Origin: Pardosa pseudoannulata
Lineage: Eukaryota; Arthropoda; Arachnida; Araneae; Lycosidae
DNA length: 64,000 bases
Direction of reading: 5' to 3'
Assembly: GCA_032207245.1 (NCBI GenBank)
Contig: CM063502.1
Span: 51,302,117-51,366,116 of the forward strand
In this document: positions 27,241-40,140 of the stretch, in pieces
How positions within the stretch are numbered: the first letter of the stretch is position 1
Layout: every line of letters starts with the position of its first letter
Notes under the pieces: model-generated
Told to the model about the DNA's origin: nothing
Database searches by the model: none
The model's input: only the letters and a program-made list of their open reading frames with translations
Translations under genes and position numbers: made by a program

Positions 27241-27544
27241 ATTTCTTTGAATAGGTTTTCCGTAGGTTTCCGGATACATTGTTGTATATTTTTTCGAACA
27301 AGAAATAAAAAGTATTACAGCCTTAAATAAACATTGCATTGCGATCTGTCTTAAAAAGTGGGACATTTCAGTAGAAATGCTTAGTAACTGTATTTCCTGT
27401 CAGTTACTTAAAGTTTCCTATAATGTAATAATCATTAAAAGTAATGCCGTACGGAGTTTCGGAATCTAATCTCACCGTTACCATACATTTTCATATTCAT
27501 TTGAACTTGCCTTTAAGCATTATATCCTAATTTAATTAGCTATC

Positions 27545-28210
27545 TTCTTCTTCTTCAGTGGCATGACAGCCTAGGATGGGCTCTGGCTATCTCAATAAGC
27601 TTTTTCCAAGACATCCTTCTGGAGGCCAAATTCTTCCAGTTTTTTTACTTTAAGTACCTGAATGTCTCTTTCCAGGCAGTCTGTCCATCTCAGGTCGGGT
27701 CTTCCTCGTCTTCGCTTTCCTGTAGGTTTTGCATCGAAGACCCTTTTTGTTGTTCGGTCATTGTCTATTCTGATTAGATGGCCTGCCCACTGTATTCTTT
27801 GCAATTTCAAGCAATTTATTATGTCAAGTTCATTATATAAATTAAATAGTTCTGAACTTGATCTCTTGAGCCACATATTATTTTTTTGTATTCCTCCAAA
27901 TATACTTCTAAGGATTTTTGTTTCAAAGGTCGCCAGTATCTTTTCATCTGACAAAGTTGTTGCCCAGGTTTCACATGCATAAGTTAAAACTGATCTTATT
28001 AGACATTTGTAAAATATTTTTTTTCCTTTTTATTAATTTTTATTTTATATATTTTTGTAGGCTATAAAAACATTTATTTGCCATCATAACTCTCTTATGA
28101 ATCTCTGTCGTAACATCATTTTTGTTGTTTACCTCAGATCCTAAGTATGTGAAGCAATCAACCACCTCAAATTTATATCCTTCCATTTCTAGATGTTCAC
28201 TTACTAATTA
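27545..28210 (-). pseudogene. RTE-like non-LTR retrotransposon (LINE), 5'-truncated 3' end
   Basis: Minus-strand translation from about 28200 gives EMEGYKFEVVDCFTYLGSEV, KNDVTTEIHKRVMMANKC, then after a frame break RSVLTYACETWATTLSDEKI, then RSIFGGIQKNNMW, LQRIQWAGHLIR, KRRRGRPDLRWTDCLERDI and a stop near 27592. 'TYLGS', 'LTYACETW', 'WAGHLIR' and 'RRRGRPDLRW' are the standard landmarks of the C-terminal part of endonuclease/reverse-transcriptase polyproteins of this group. The reverse transcriptase core and the endonuclease are missing, as expected of 5' truncation. The minus-strand 3' end runs into a (GAA)n tail at 27545-27558. There is one frameshift near 28040. Confidence 0.88.
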
Positions 28211-28309
28211 GCCATAGTATTGCGAAAAGTTTTCAATAGCACTGAAAAGAAAACAAAAGCATATTCATTAGATTTTCTCGAAAATTGAGCGAACAGCTTA
28301 ATACAATAG

Positions 28310-28990
28310 CACAACAATCTTTCTTGGTACAAAAATTAGGTCACTAAAGAAATAGAATATAAAGAAATGGTTTGAAAGGTAAGTTCTTCAGGTGATTAAA
28401 AAGTTCAATTTATATATAATAATTTATCATTTACTTCCATATGCACTTTTTAGTAATTATTTTTAAAGATTGTTAATAAAATTTAATTTATCCGAGTACT
28501 GAATGCGGTTTAAATATGAAAACTTTGAAAAAAAATCTTTAGAACTACAATCGCTGTTTTAGAAAGAATCCTTTGTATTCTTAAGTTATAGTTTTCATCG
28601 TAGTTATTCCTTACAGTTCCTGAAACATTTCATACAAGTATCATTTGAGATGGGAGCAATCTGAATTAATCACTGAATAATTAAGTCAATGAGAACTTTG
28701 TTTACTTCATCTTATTTAGAGATCCAGCATAAAAAAACTTTCAGCAGTGAACTATGAAAATTCAGGGAATATCCTTGAATAAAATTATCTTCAACAGCAC
28801 CAAAGTAAAATAAATCAGCATATTTTAAACTTATATTGCGAATATAAATTAACTTAATCTTTGTCTTCATTATTCTCGTTAAGTTTCTTTCTTGTCTTTA
28901 AAGCTAAAGCTGCATCATTAAAATATTGATTTCAAAATATTTTGAGTCTTAAAGTAATTTTCAGAATACATCGAAAGGTGTTTTTTTATC
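28310..28990. repeat. Segmental duplication, right copy
   Basis: This matches 26460-27240 in the same orientation: AAGTTCTTCAGGTGATTAAA (28383), GTTTTCATCGTAGTTAT, ATTAATCACTGAATAATTAA, ACTTTGTTTACTTCAT, GCAGTGAACTATGAAAATTC. The LINE fragment lies between the two copies. Confidence 0.7.
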
Positions 28991-29139
28991 GTCCGTTATC
29001 GCAGTTATCTAATAACTTTAGTTATGTTTTGGACAAGGGTAAAAAGTGAAGCATTTTATTTATTATGAATACGTGATATTTATGTGTCTTGACATATGCT
29101 TAAAATAATTCAGCACGCAATATTCCTTAATTGTGAAGT

Positions 29140-29215
29140 TGAAGGGACTTTTGGGTTCGAATCACACTATTGCCATAGACGCAAGTAGCCGTTCGGAATT
29201 AGCTTGACGTTTTAG
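29140..29215 (+). repeat. tRNA-derived SINE fragment (family 1), plus strand
   Basis: GGGTTCGAATCACAC (a clean B box) is followed by GACGCAAGTAGCCGTTCGGA and ATTAGCTT, which corresponds to the body GTTCGTAGCCATTTGGAATC-GGCTTT of the copy at 14930-15125. The A-box side is lost. Confidence 0.55.
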
Positions 29216-29759
29216 AACTGTATCTAACTAGCTCTACTGTTGCAAAAGTTTCTCCGATATGTATTTTAAGCATAATTGGTTTCAAGATCAAGATAAAATT
29301 TTAATCCTGAAACAATCAGCATAAAATAACCTAAAGAAGAAATTAACAGTTATTACTGTTAATATAAATTAATGCTTAAACACCTCTCCCCTTTGTGTAA
29401 GCATGTGTAAGAATATTTCGGTTGTATTCATACATTTTAGCTGAAAGCAGGATATGTATATATATGTGTGTGTGAGTGTATGAGTGTGTAATAGTTAAGA
29501 TATGATAGTTTTGAATATTATTAATATTTTTGACCCTTTTTGAAATGTTTTGACGATGTTTAAGCATATTTTAATTTAAGAATATTTATAAAATGGTTAA
29601 TGTAAATTATAGATGTTTGTTATTTAAACAGAAAAAATCTAGGTAGAAAATCTGTTTTTCCAAAACGTTTTCTCTGATAATGACACCATCTGAAAGGATA
29701 ACCTCGATAGCATTGATAAGTGATACATTGATAATTAAGAATGATGCTTCAACTGGGCA
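29216..29759. other. Noncoding stretch, nothing recognised
   Basis: A/T-rich with a short (TA/TG) run near 29455-29480. No coding signal. Confidence 0.45.
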
Positions 29760-31000
29760 TCCGCCAACAACGTTATAGAAAGCCTATAATGCGCCCCCCT
29801 TATCAGCATAGCACAGAATCATAAATTTCCCGGATGTTGTCCTGTGGGATTTCTTTCAAAATTGTATCCAACTAATAGAATACGCTGTCAACATTTTGGG
29901 GAGGTTACAATTGCTTTTTATAATATCCAAAAAGTAGTGTTCTATTAGGAGGCCTCGCTAGCCAAGGAAGTGTTGGGAAAGCTTGGAGATAATGCATACA
30001 AATACGTGAAGTGTGGTGAGGAGGAGAAGGAGGAACACTAGAGATCACATCCAACCTCACTGATAGGTTTATAGATGCTAAAAGCCAAGGTAGTCTGGAC
30101 ATCCGTTACAACCATCCACTGTAACCCTAGCCGGAGGAACAGTCTAGGCAAAACCGTACATAATTTATAAATTCTTACATTATTCATGAAATAGTAAAAT
30201 TTCATAATATATTACATTTTATGCATATCATTCATTAAAGCATTTCATACACTATGATATATATTATAAGTTATAAATTAAATTATATGATACCTTATAC
30301 ATTCGTACATTATTTTATTTATTTACAAACTAACTTTATTGTATTTACAAAACTTTCATAGTCATCTAAAACTAAATGAATATCTTTGGTTCAAAATATT
30401 ATAAATTTTCTTTTGAGAAATGGTAACACCACGGTCATAGAATCTCTTCTACTTTCCGCTGAGCTGTATATGAGCTAGAAATAATTACCAAGGGGTTCGG
30501 TCATCAAAAGAAATGTTAGCCCAAACCATAACGCCTTGCTGTTGGATCGTTGGGCTTGTGAGAATAAAAAATGATCTCCATGCTACCCTGAAAGTCTCCA
30601 GACATGCATGTGTTTATCGTCAGGACATAATTAGAATTGGGTCTCACCACTAAAAACTATATGTGTCCAGTAAGCACAGTTCCAAGTTGAATAAGCCCAG
30701 TACCACTGTAATCAGACTTGTCGATTTACTTCTTAAAATGTAAACGACGTAACGGGTGGCAGGAGTAATGCTGGAAACGTGTGATGGCCATACATTGTAT
30801 AGTAGATAAAGACGAATCCGGTACTGTGACAGTTGTTCTGAAAATCAATCTGTCTGCTCATTTTGTTGTTGTTCTAGGTAGATTCTACTGTCCTGACACT
30901 GATATCTGACCACTCATGTATCATCGTATAATTGTTGCATCGTTTTGTCGAGCGATTGTTTGATTTGTCCAACCAGTTTCTGTTAATTCAAACACTGACA
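29760..31000 (-). pseudogene. Tc1-like transposase, heavily decayed
   Basis: Minus-strand pieces follow Tc1 order. At 30990-30930: TETGWTNQTIARQNDATI (helix-turn-helix part). At about 30860-30790: ADRLIFRTTVTVPDSSLSTI. At about 30665-30480: WTHIVFSGETQF, PDDKHMHVWR, VMVWANISFDDRTPW (catalytic region around the first Asp, where Asp is replaced in SGET). At 30040-29790: SRICMHYLQAFPTLPWLARP, then PQNVD and IPQDNIREIYDSV with a KGG end. There are several stops and frame changes. The gap between middle and C-terminal pieces (about 30120-30460) holds A/T-rich sequence, longer than a Tc1 protein needs, suggesting an insertion. No terminal repeats were identified. Confidence 0.85.
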
Positions 31001-33739
31001 TATTCTCATCACGAACAAAATTTTCGGCAAGGAATTGTTACAGTTGACGTAAGATATCCGGTGTCAAAAGGTAACCGTCAGTTTTACTATCAGATTTTGA
31101 GAATAGCTCTTTTTATTCATCTGTTGAATGCGTAGCAGAGCTTCTTGTATTCGTTTATTATTCACCAAATTTTAATCATTGTTTTTCCATGTTTGTCAAA
31201 ATGTATTTGTGTAGGATATTTCATTACAATCGACAACTCCACCTTAATGAATTGTTTTTTTTCTGCTTTTGAGTGTATATAACTTCCAATTCCAATGGTC
31301 TCAGCATTTTAAAGTCTCTTAATATTAACCAAGCTACTGAAAATTTTTGAGATTATTCCCGTCCCCTTACCCCATACAATATTCGCAATAGTTTCCATAT
31401 AATTCAAAGTCTTGTGGTTTCCTTCGATTAGTCTAACACTTACTGTAGATTACACATTATCTCTACCGCTTAGAAGGCCCTCTAGCAATAAGCTGTTCTT
31501 TTGTTTATAATATGTACTCCAAAGAAGGCAATAGTAGGTTAATAAATAAGTTTACCTTGCTAAGCTTTCAACTATTTCTTATTAAGTTCTAGAGGATTAA
31601 AGAAACATATGACTGGAATTATATGTCCTACTGCTCTCCATAAACTCTTGTCTTTTAACAATACGTTCACAACTGTTCGTATATTTAAAAACATTTTGGA
31701 TTTATAAATTTAGTTCTTTGCCTCTGTATATTGTTTTAGATGGCAAATTAGGGAGTGTCAAATTTTCAAACAGAGTAGAGACAAACATAAGTGCAGAGCT
31801 TACCTAAACAACGGAGAATCAAAACACATACTGTGTACACACATAACGTAATTAAAAGTATGTATTACTATTTGATTTTTATACTTTACCACTCTTAATT
31901 ACTTAAGACAGCTGATCTGATATTTTATCTTCGTATATTCATATTTGTGATAACTGATAATCCATGTTTAATTTTCGTTTTCTTGTTAGTAAAAATTTTA
32001 AGCTTTAGAGGGTAAAAATATCTCTTTGCCTCTTAGTATTTTCTTCACTCTACAAAAATTTTATCAATATAAGAAAATCCTATTTTCTAAAGGGGTGAGA
32101 AGGAGGAGGTAAATTTGGCAACTGTCCCGGGTGGCATAACCCTATGCTGCGTCAATGGGACCAACTATCTTGTTTAGCATGCTCTCTAAATTTACGTTTA
32201 CTGTTCAAAATAAGAGATATAAATACGTGATGATTTTTATTCCTGTACACCATAAAATCTCTTGTTAATCTGAAATTTTTATGATATTTAAAATGAATTT
32301 TACACTATTTATTGAGCTTTTTAGCTCTCGATAAAAGAAAACTTTTATTCGGCGTACCATAAAACATAGAAAGGGAGATTTTCTCGTTTCGTTTTAAAAT
32401 ATCGATAAAGCACTTATTTAAATTATACTTCAAGTGACATTACTTTACATAAGGAGTTTATTAATGTTATATATATATTTTAAATGTACATCTATCCTTA
32501 TAATTTTAGATGAATCTTCATCAATAATCACGCGGCAAAATATACTGTACAGTGGCGCCACCTCTCTTCAGAAAAAATCAATATTTTCTATATGTAATTC
32601 TATTTATGATATGACCTTTAGAACAAACCCTAAAGTTTTCTTTTAGATTTTTTAAATACACTATATGTACCTTAATTTAAATGAAAGGGTAAATTAAATG
32701 AATATTTACAAATTGACTAATTTGTATTACTTTTACAAGGATCTTGATATAAAATTGTTCCAATGATGATTTATTCTCATTTGAGAAACCATGCTTTTAA
32801 ATTTTTTCACATTTTAAGAGAAGTCTTTTCTCGACATAATACAACAATATTATGTCATCTAATGTTAAATAACATACTTATTATTTACACAGATTTTCTC
32901 TGTAAGTCAGATAAAATCATAACATAATAGCTAATTTTACTATAAGATAGAGATAATATATTCTAGAATATAAAGAAATATTTGTTTTCGAATTGTTTTC
33001 CTGACTTTTTACAGATTCTGATAAAATTTTCAGTTTATTTACTTAAACCACTCGAATCATTTGATTAAATCTTTTAATAGTTACAACTTGCAAAGATCAT
33101 AAAATATTGAGATTTTATGACGATTCCACAAAGATTTTGTGGCGATGGTTTTCTGGTTGATGATTTGTTAATGAAAGACAGAATGAAAATATATGGAGAA
33201 TTTTTCCGATAAAAAAGCTAATATATCTAGATATAATTTAACAAACAATTCTTTTTTGTTTCATTTAAAATGTTGATTCTACTGAACTTGCCTCCCTAAA
33301 GTTTTTATTATACTTCAAGAATAACCATTAATAACTTAAAAAAAAAATTTTTTTAATGTATAATTTTTGGGGATAAATTAGAGAATTTTATCATAATTTA
33401 ATTTTAAAATTATTAAATACTTAAAAAATATTAGCATCAGGAACCATACAGATACTAAATTTTGTCTTTCTGTGAGAAAATAGTGCTTATTTCAATGTTT
33501 TTCTAAATATTTTCATTTTGATTAATTAAATCACATTTATACACTTTCTTACGATGTGTCTGGTATAACTAGAAATAATGTTAAAACAGATAAAATCTAC
33601 ATCTATAGAATCCTTTGTATGTATGTATGTTCGTTATGAAGTAATTAATGTTGAATCAATTATTACAAAATTTTTCAGGGTGATTAAAGAAGATTCTGAT
33701 CTTAGGTCAAACCATCATGGGGCTAGAATGCTTTTTTTT
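31001..33739. other. Noncoding stretch, no gene recognised
   Basis: A/T-rich, especially 32200-33700. The 70-codon ORF at 32434-32646 has no motif. No repeat here matched another part of the window. Confidence 0.45.
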
Positions 33740-34160
33740 TGCCGTTCATCTTAGTAGAAACGAGCAACACACTGCACATCTATTATGAGGAATTAAGTGT
33801 TCTTTTGACACCTTGCGATGTTCCAGTTGTCTCCAGTAGTTGTGCCGGTTTCAGCTGTTTAATTTGTATGGAAGTTTTTGGATGATCGTGTGACCACCTA
33901 TCAAAGGTTCAACCAGTCAGTCAAATACAACTGTGATATTACACAAAAGTACTGTTAAAGTCCGCTGCTATGGATCGTAGTAGTTAACACTTTGTTGATA
34001 TCATTTGAGCGTATGACCTAAGGTGAAAACGATAAGCTTGTTGTCTTGGTGAATGATCTTGTGTGTCTTGAAAACCTTTAGGAATGACGTGATTGTCAGA
34101 ACGGTGCAGATCGCATCATCTAAAACCTTGATAAAACTCAAATCCTCATTGTCTCTTTAA
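33740..34160 (+). pseudogene. BEL/Pao pol integrase-to-C-terminus relic, tentative
   Basis: The translation near 33755-33850 contains ETSNTLHIYYEELSVLLTPC followed by VPVVSSSCAGF, resembling the integrase end 'TYEEL-TVL-E-EAVLNSRPL'. Near 34030-34155, DKLVVLVND and RNDVIVRTVQIASSKTLIKL then SSLSL-stop resemble the DUF5641 end seen at 1707-2035 but on the opposite strand. Stops and frame changes separate the pieces. The assignment rests on weak pattern matches. Confidence 0.4.
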
Positions 34161-34619
34161 GGAAAAGGTGGATATACTGGTTGAAGTTCGACCCAGACAA
34201 AAGCTCGTTCAGAAATGCAAAAATGGTGCCTGGTTGGGATACTTGATAGTAAACTGTCGTTCGCTGCTCTTCGAAGTTCAGGGGTAATGACGAAACTCAC
34301 GATTTAATTGTTTTTTGTACTTGTAGACTTGGTTGAAAAACCACGAAGACAATGAATAGTACTATTCTGAACAAAGTATCCTCTATGGGTTTGAAATCTG
34401 ATTCAGGAATAATGTGAAACAGAATCCATAATTGGCTAAGATTCAACTTTTTATTTGTTGGTTAAAAACTCATATAGAACCGTCTTCTTCAAAGCACTTC
34501 TGCCGTTGGCGGGTGTGCTATCGATCGAATATTCCACTCATATGAGACAAACGCTCTAAAGTAGCAAAAAAAGTATTGTCTGGAATCTATCTTAGAGACA
34601 GATTTTCTCTAAAGGTTAT

Positions 34620-34961
34620 GTGCATGGGCTGAATAGTTTTTTTGTGATCCTAGGTAACCTTATATATCTACAAATTCCCACCGAAATGCAGAGGAAGGAA
34701 TGGCTCAAAAGATGGCTGAAATTGTCTCAAAGTGGATGGCTCATCCTTGAAAGAGCCATCTTTCAAGAATGGCTCAAAAGGGATGCCTTCGATACCAAAT
34801 TACATATTGAAAAGGCATTTGTAGTATGCAAAACCAACTGGCTTATAGAATTAAGTATATTACATCATGTAAATGACAAGTCGATCTTTAACATTGAACT
34901 GTATACTATTCTCCAAGCCTTAAAGAAAATTTACGCAGAAAATCTGAGACTCCTCTCCTAA
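34620..34961 (+). pseudogene. Unrecognised ORF, possible LINE RNase H fragment
   Basis: This 113-codon open frame ends VNDKSIFNIELYTILQALKK plus a few residues. That resembles the 'SIFTAELYAI--AL--I' motif of RNase H in Jockey/R1-type LINEs, where the Glu is catalytic. The N-terminal half carries a tandem 'WLKRWLKLSQSGWL ... EWLKRDAF' and the DNA there is partly self-complementary (GATGGCTC and GAGCCATC). No first Asp motif is seen. It may be chance; I give it as a possibility only. Confidence 0.25.
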
Positions 34962-35294
34962 CATATCTTCCCTGCTGGACTTCAGAACGTTTCCAGCTGT
35001 CATTCTCACTCTTTGCTCTCTACGAACACCTTGAAAACGCTTTCCAGGGATGTCAGTGTGAGTTACAGTTCGGTCCACCAGGACATCTCAGGTAATGATG
35101 AAGTGAGCTCAAAGTTCCGGTAATTAGCTTAAAGTTTTTTCTCATTAATCAATATATTTTCACATTAAAAATTATTCATGAAAAACTTAGATTTAGGATT
35201 TCATCAATCTATATTCGCCAAAAATGATTCAGCATAAACGAACTAAATTAAGATGATTTTGCTAAATTAAATTCTCGCATACCTCCCTACATTT

Positions 35295-36790
35295 TTAATC
35301 CTTTGTATCTCCACAACCACACATTAAAATATTTTTTTTCAAATAATCAAATGCATTATTTCAAACAGTCAAAAATAATTTAAACAATTTAAAAGATAAA
35401 TATGTAATAGCTAAAATAATACATTTTCTACAAACAAAAAATGCGTATTTATTTTAAAAATTCTAAATTATTTTGCACAAGAATTACCTTTACATAAAGA
35501 GTTTGAAACTATCTTTGTGAGAAATCTACTTTCTGTTTCTACATTTTTTATAAAATGCACAATGCAGTAATAACCATGTTCATCTGCTCAAACAATGAAT
35601 GAAAATCTGATTTGAAAATTATGTTTAGTATCGGTATTTAGTACAGATTCTACGGAAAACCTATATTAATTACAATGTTGCATAATTACAACAATCATCA
35701 AAATGAGTCTTTGAAGCTCACTGTGTAAAGGACATCAATTTTGAGGTTTGTTTTAGATCTGAAACATAGTGACACAAAAGATTAGTATTCCATAGCACCT
35801 TTAAAAACTAAATTTTTTACTAAACAGGCTTTTATCCATTCATTACAACCTAAAATTTTTTACTCCTTTAAATATACAATTTTTAAAAAATTATTAAACA
35901 ATTATGTTAATAACAATGTTACATGATTTCAACAATCATCAAAATGAGTCTTTGAAGCTCACTGTGTAAAGGCCATCTATTTTTGGATTTGTTCTAGATC
36001 TGAAACATAGTGACACTAAAGATTAGTACTCCATAGCACCTTTAAAGACTAAATTTTTTACTAAACAGGCTTTTATTCATTCATTACAGAAATAAAAATT
36101 TCTACGCGTTTTAAAATACAATTTTTGAAAAATTATTAAACAATTATGTTTAATAATTTTGCAAAAATTGTATGTTAATTCTCCATAATATCACTCCATA
36201 CTTTATATAATTCTCCCTAATTATGTTAATTCTCCATAGCACCTTTAGAGACTAAAATTTTTTACTAAACAGGCTTTTATTTATTCATTACAAGCTAAAA
36301 ATTTCTACGCCTTTTAAAATACAATTTTTGTAAAATTATTAAAAAATTATGCTAATTACAATGTTGCATGATCACAACAATCATCAAAATGACTCTTTGA
36401 AGCTCACTCTGTAAAGGATATCAATTTTTGGGTTTGTTCTAGATCTGAAACAAAGTGACACAAAAGATTAGTACTCCAAAGCTCCTTTAAAGACTAAAAT
36501 TATTAAATAGGCTTTTAACCATTCATTACAAGCTAAAAATTTCTACGCTTTTTAAAATACAATTTTTAAAACATTATTAAACAATTATGTTTAATAATAT
36601 TGCAAAAATTGCATGTTAATTCTCCGTAATATCACTCCATACTCCATATAATTATCTCTAATTATGTTAATTCTTTATAGCACCTTTAGAGACTAAAATT
36701 TTTTACTACACAGGCTTTTATTCATTCATTACAAGCTAAAAATTTCTACGCGTTTTAAAATATAATTTTTGCAAATTACCTAATAACACT
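35295..36790. repeat. MITE family M1 copy with tandem expansion of its 3' part
   Basis: TTAA at 35295-35298 is followed by TCCTTTGTATCTCCACAACC, the same start as the complete M1 element at 57088. The following 400 bp track that element (CTTTACATAAAGAGTTTGAA, GTGAGAAATCTACTT). From about 35650 a block with CAATCATCAAAATGAGTCTT and GAAGCTCACTGTGTAAAGG, equivalent to the M1 right part (AAGTTCTCTGGGTAAATGAC), is repeated. Anchors lie at 35692, 35933 and 36378, so spacing is 241 then 445 bp. A half-unit ending TTACTAAACAGGCTTTTAT is further repeated between them. No M1 right terminus (GATACAAAGGG-TTAA) was found. Confidence 0.75.
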
Positions 36791-38460
36791 CTAATTCAAT
36801 TAAAAAAATAGCCTTGTTGTTTAAAGTAGTATGTTTTTAAAAACGAAATATGTACACAAATTGATAAAATAAAATTTACTTACTAATGAGATAAATTTTG
36901 AAATATGCGCCTTAGAAACTGCATTTTTATACCAAATTGAAGAGGAATGTGTTTTATTATGCAAACTGAAACTTTAAAGGTATATGATATTTTAATATTT
37001 AAAAACTGAAAAAGAAATCAAAATGGAGAATTAAAATTGTCCCTTTATTGTGCTTTAGTATATAATATATTGCTCGTATTAATAGTTATATATTATTAAT
37101 TAGAATACAGAAATATAATATTAATTAGATTACAGAATATAAAGGATAATTAGGCTTTATTTGGTATAAAATATCAGTTTCTAACATATACTTCAACAGT
37201 TATTTTGCGGGTAATTAGACTTCTATTCTTTTTTCTTGGTGTAATTTAGCAAACCTAAATAAGTTTTGTAAATTTGGACTCTTAATAATTATCTAGAAAA
37301 TATTTATCTTATAAACAGCAAGCCTTTTTACTTTAAAATCAAAAATAAGTTGTTGAAATGAAGAATTTTCAGCTTTAAATTTACTTTGTCCGCTTAAGTT
37401 AGCAATATACATAGCTTTTATTCTATAAATTACTTGAATAGTGAGGAATGAAGTAAAATATTTTGAAGGTAAAAGTGCCATCAATTCGAATCAATGTTAA
37501 TAAATATTCATTTCCTCTAAGAGTGTAATATATTTCTCTTCACAATATATTAAAGCAAAGTGGGGTATAAATAACAAGGTATTACGCTTTGAAACATTGT
37601 ACGTCAGCGATAGGAAAAACGTCATTCTAGAATGGTAGCGGATGTTGCTCGACTAAAGTTATTATCATTGGTCTTGACCTTCTCTTTCGAGCTGAAACGT
37701 GCTTAAATTTTTCTGATTGCTTCAAGATTTTTTTTTCTTTGTGTCAACTGATACGGAACCTCAGCCAGAATAAAAGCGACATCCAGCCTATATTGATGAT
37801 TTGGTTTATAAATGAAAAATGAAAATAGTCATAATTATTAAGTAAAGAAAATTTTGTCTAATGAAAGGAAAAGATGCCAAGTCAAATTGTAATCTTGTTA
37901 CATGCTTCAAAAAGGAGAAAATTCTATAAATAAGATTTTTGTAGTAGAAATATAGCTCACAGTTTAGTAAAAAATAAGATTTTTATAGTAGGAATGTAAC
38001 TTACAGTCTAGTAAAACAGAGCAATTTTAAATGATCTTAATTCAAGCGATGTATGTATGTATGTTGTATATCGTTCTGAGTTCCAGTCTTGTAGTTAAAA
38101 GAAAAATTTTACTTTTTTATCTAAGTAAACATACCCAGTAAATTTTGGAAAGCAATTTTTAAGTAACTAAATCTTAAAACAGTGTTTAAATGCCTTTTAA
38201 TATAATAAGATAGTTTTATACTTTTGGAATGCAATATTTAAGGTTCAAATAGTCCTATCAAACTTATTCAGCTTCTCTGCATATATCATGTATATCAAAA
38301 TCTGTGCCTCAAAATTTACAATCTAAATCTATTTGTCTATACATTTAAAGAAGAATTTATTTTAATTCATAAAGAATAAGAAAAAATATACTACATGCTT
38401 TATTCTAAAATAATAGAAAAGGTAAACCGTATCGCTGGAAGCAAATCAATCTAAAATTAT
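36791..38460. other. Noncoding stretch, no gene recognised
   Basis: A/T-rich. A TATAAATA at about 37565 sits in a G/C-richer 200-bp patch (37540-37760), but no ORF follows and I do not call a promoter. Confidence 0.4.
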
Positions 38461-38883
<423 letters not shown>

Positions 38884-39252
38884 AACGATCCGTTACATGA
38901 CCCCAAAACGAACAAGGAGCCCAAAAGGTGACCTTTCGTCATGGACTCACGATTAGCCGATAATAGAACCAGGTGGTCTAAAACCCGTAATTGAAAAACG
39001 GTGCGTCGACGGCTCCGAACTGGCTGAACATTGTAACCTGTTGAATGGACCTTTACTGTGTACATAATTGAGTGCACCTTGCCGCCCATTAGCGGTTACA
39101 AAAAGGGCATTAAGTTGGTTAAGTTAATGAATCTGAGAATTGCTGCATCTGGAACCAGGACAGCTGATCGCAGACTTGGGAGTGACCGCAAGATTGCGTC
39201 ACCCTGGCTCGGGAAGTTTCTCGAAGAACCGAGAAGCGGAAGGAGTGCTTAG

Positions 39253-39258
39253 TATAAA
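39253..39258 (+). promoter_or_regulatory. LTR TATA box
   Basis: TATAAA stands in the sequence TTAGTATAAATGGAACAGG, within a G/C-richer promoter-like part of the LTR. It would place transcription start near 39283. Confidence 0.6.
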
Positions 39259-39792
39259 TGGAACAGGACCGGACTAGAACGGGGGCTTTGCTTTGTTCTT
39301 CTCTCGAGGCTTCTACCTGCTAGAGCCTGGTCGATCGAGGACCGCTCTTATCTCCGTGTCTGGAGTTTGTTTTTTTTTTGAGACCGCCAGCGTCTCCGTT
39401 GCTAGATAGTCGAACATTCGACTTGGGAATTCCTTCCCCGTTATTGCTGATTGATAGTTAACTTCTTGCATAGAAGTAGTCAGCCTAGAGTGACTTTGCA
39501 CTCTAATTTTGGATCGACTTGCATCCTGTGTTTTCTTCACGAATCCCAGCGTGATACGCACTCGGAACCTCCGAACCTGCTGTGAAAGCCAACCGCGCTA
39601 ATCGACTGACGGAGTGATCGAGTCAACATTAGGCCCGGCACTAATTAGTTTCCAGCTATTGTGTTTTAAAGCCCTAGCCATACTGTTCCGGTATCCCACG
39701 CATCCTTGTATGTGCATATTATCTCTGTACGAGATCCCTGAATGTTATCGTTTATTGAATTTGTACATATCTGTACATAGTTTATTCTAGTG

Positions 39793-39798
39793 AATAAA
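39793..39798 (+). promoter_or_regulatory. LTR poly(A) signal AATAAA
   Basis: AATAAA in AGTGAATAAAATATTTAG, 76 bp before the LTR end. In the 5' LTR it would be bypassed; in the missing 3' LTR it would end the transcript. Confidence 0.6.
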
Positions 39799-39895
39799 AT
39801 ATTTAGTCAAGAATACCTTAATTTCTAGCCTGTGTCATTGAAGGCCTCGCCTACCTATTTTCCAGTACGTTACAGGCTAGTGGTATTCTAAATAT

Positions 39896-39909
39896 TGGTG
39901 GCAGCGCTG
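39896..39909 (+). other. Candidate tRNA primer binding site
   Basis: TGGTGGCAGCGCTG begins with TGG, as a sequence complementary to a tRNA 3' CCA end should, and has the G/C content of one. It lies 21 bp after the LTR end, farther than the usual 0-10 bp, so either the LTR boundary or this site may be off. I cannot name the tRNA. Confidence 0.45.
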
Positions 39910-40018
39910 TTACGGTAAACAGTGAAGGCTAGGTGAAGAAATTTTCGCGGGTGAAATTGTGCAGCCAGACATCAGATGAGAAATTTTGCGTTCCGAATCT
40001 GAACCTGCATTAGTGAAA

Positions 40019-40140
40019 TTTTTTTGTGATCCTGTGATATTGAGAGTCAACTGTGAGACTTTTTGTGTGATCCTGCGATATTGAGAGTCAACTGTGAGAC
40101 TTTTTGTGTGACCCTGTGATTTGAGAGTCAACAGTGAGAT
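40019..40140 (+). repeat. Three 41-bp tandem repeats in the element's leader
   Basis: Copies at 40019-40059, 40060-40100 and 40101-40140 share TTTTTGTG, ATCCTGTGATATTGAGAGTC and AACTGTGAGA. The third copy has small changes. The remaining leader (40141-41011) is T/A-rich with no ORF. Confidence 0.95.

Larger units (their letters stand above)
38881..39874 (+). repeat. 5' LTR, 994 bp
   Basis: It begins TGTAACG and ends CGTTACA, a perfect 7-bp inverted pair of the TG...CA type. The left border is exactly at the end of a (TA)n tract. Inside are a TATA box (39253), a likely transcription start around 39283, and an AATAAA (39793) about 80 bp before the end. Without the 3' LTR the length cannot be confirmed by comparison. 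Confidence 0.85.

Noticed and set aside
37560..37580. TATAAATA as a core promoter
   Set aside because: In a genome this A/T-rich such matches are frequent, and no ORF or exon follows within reach.
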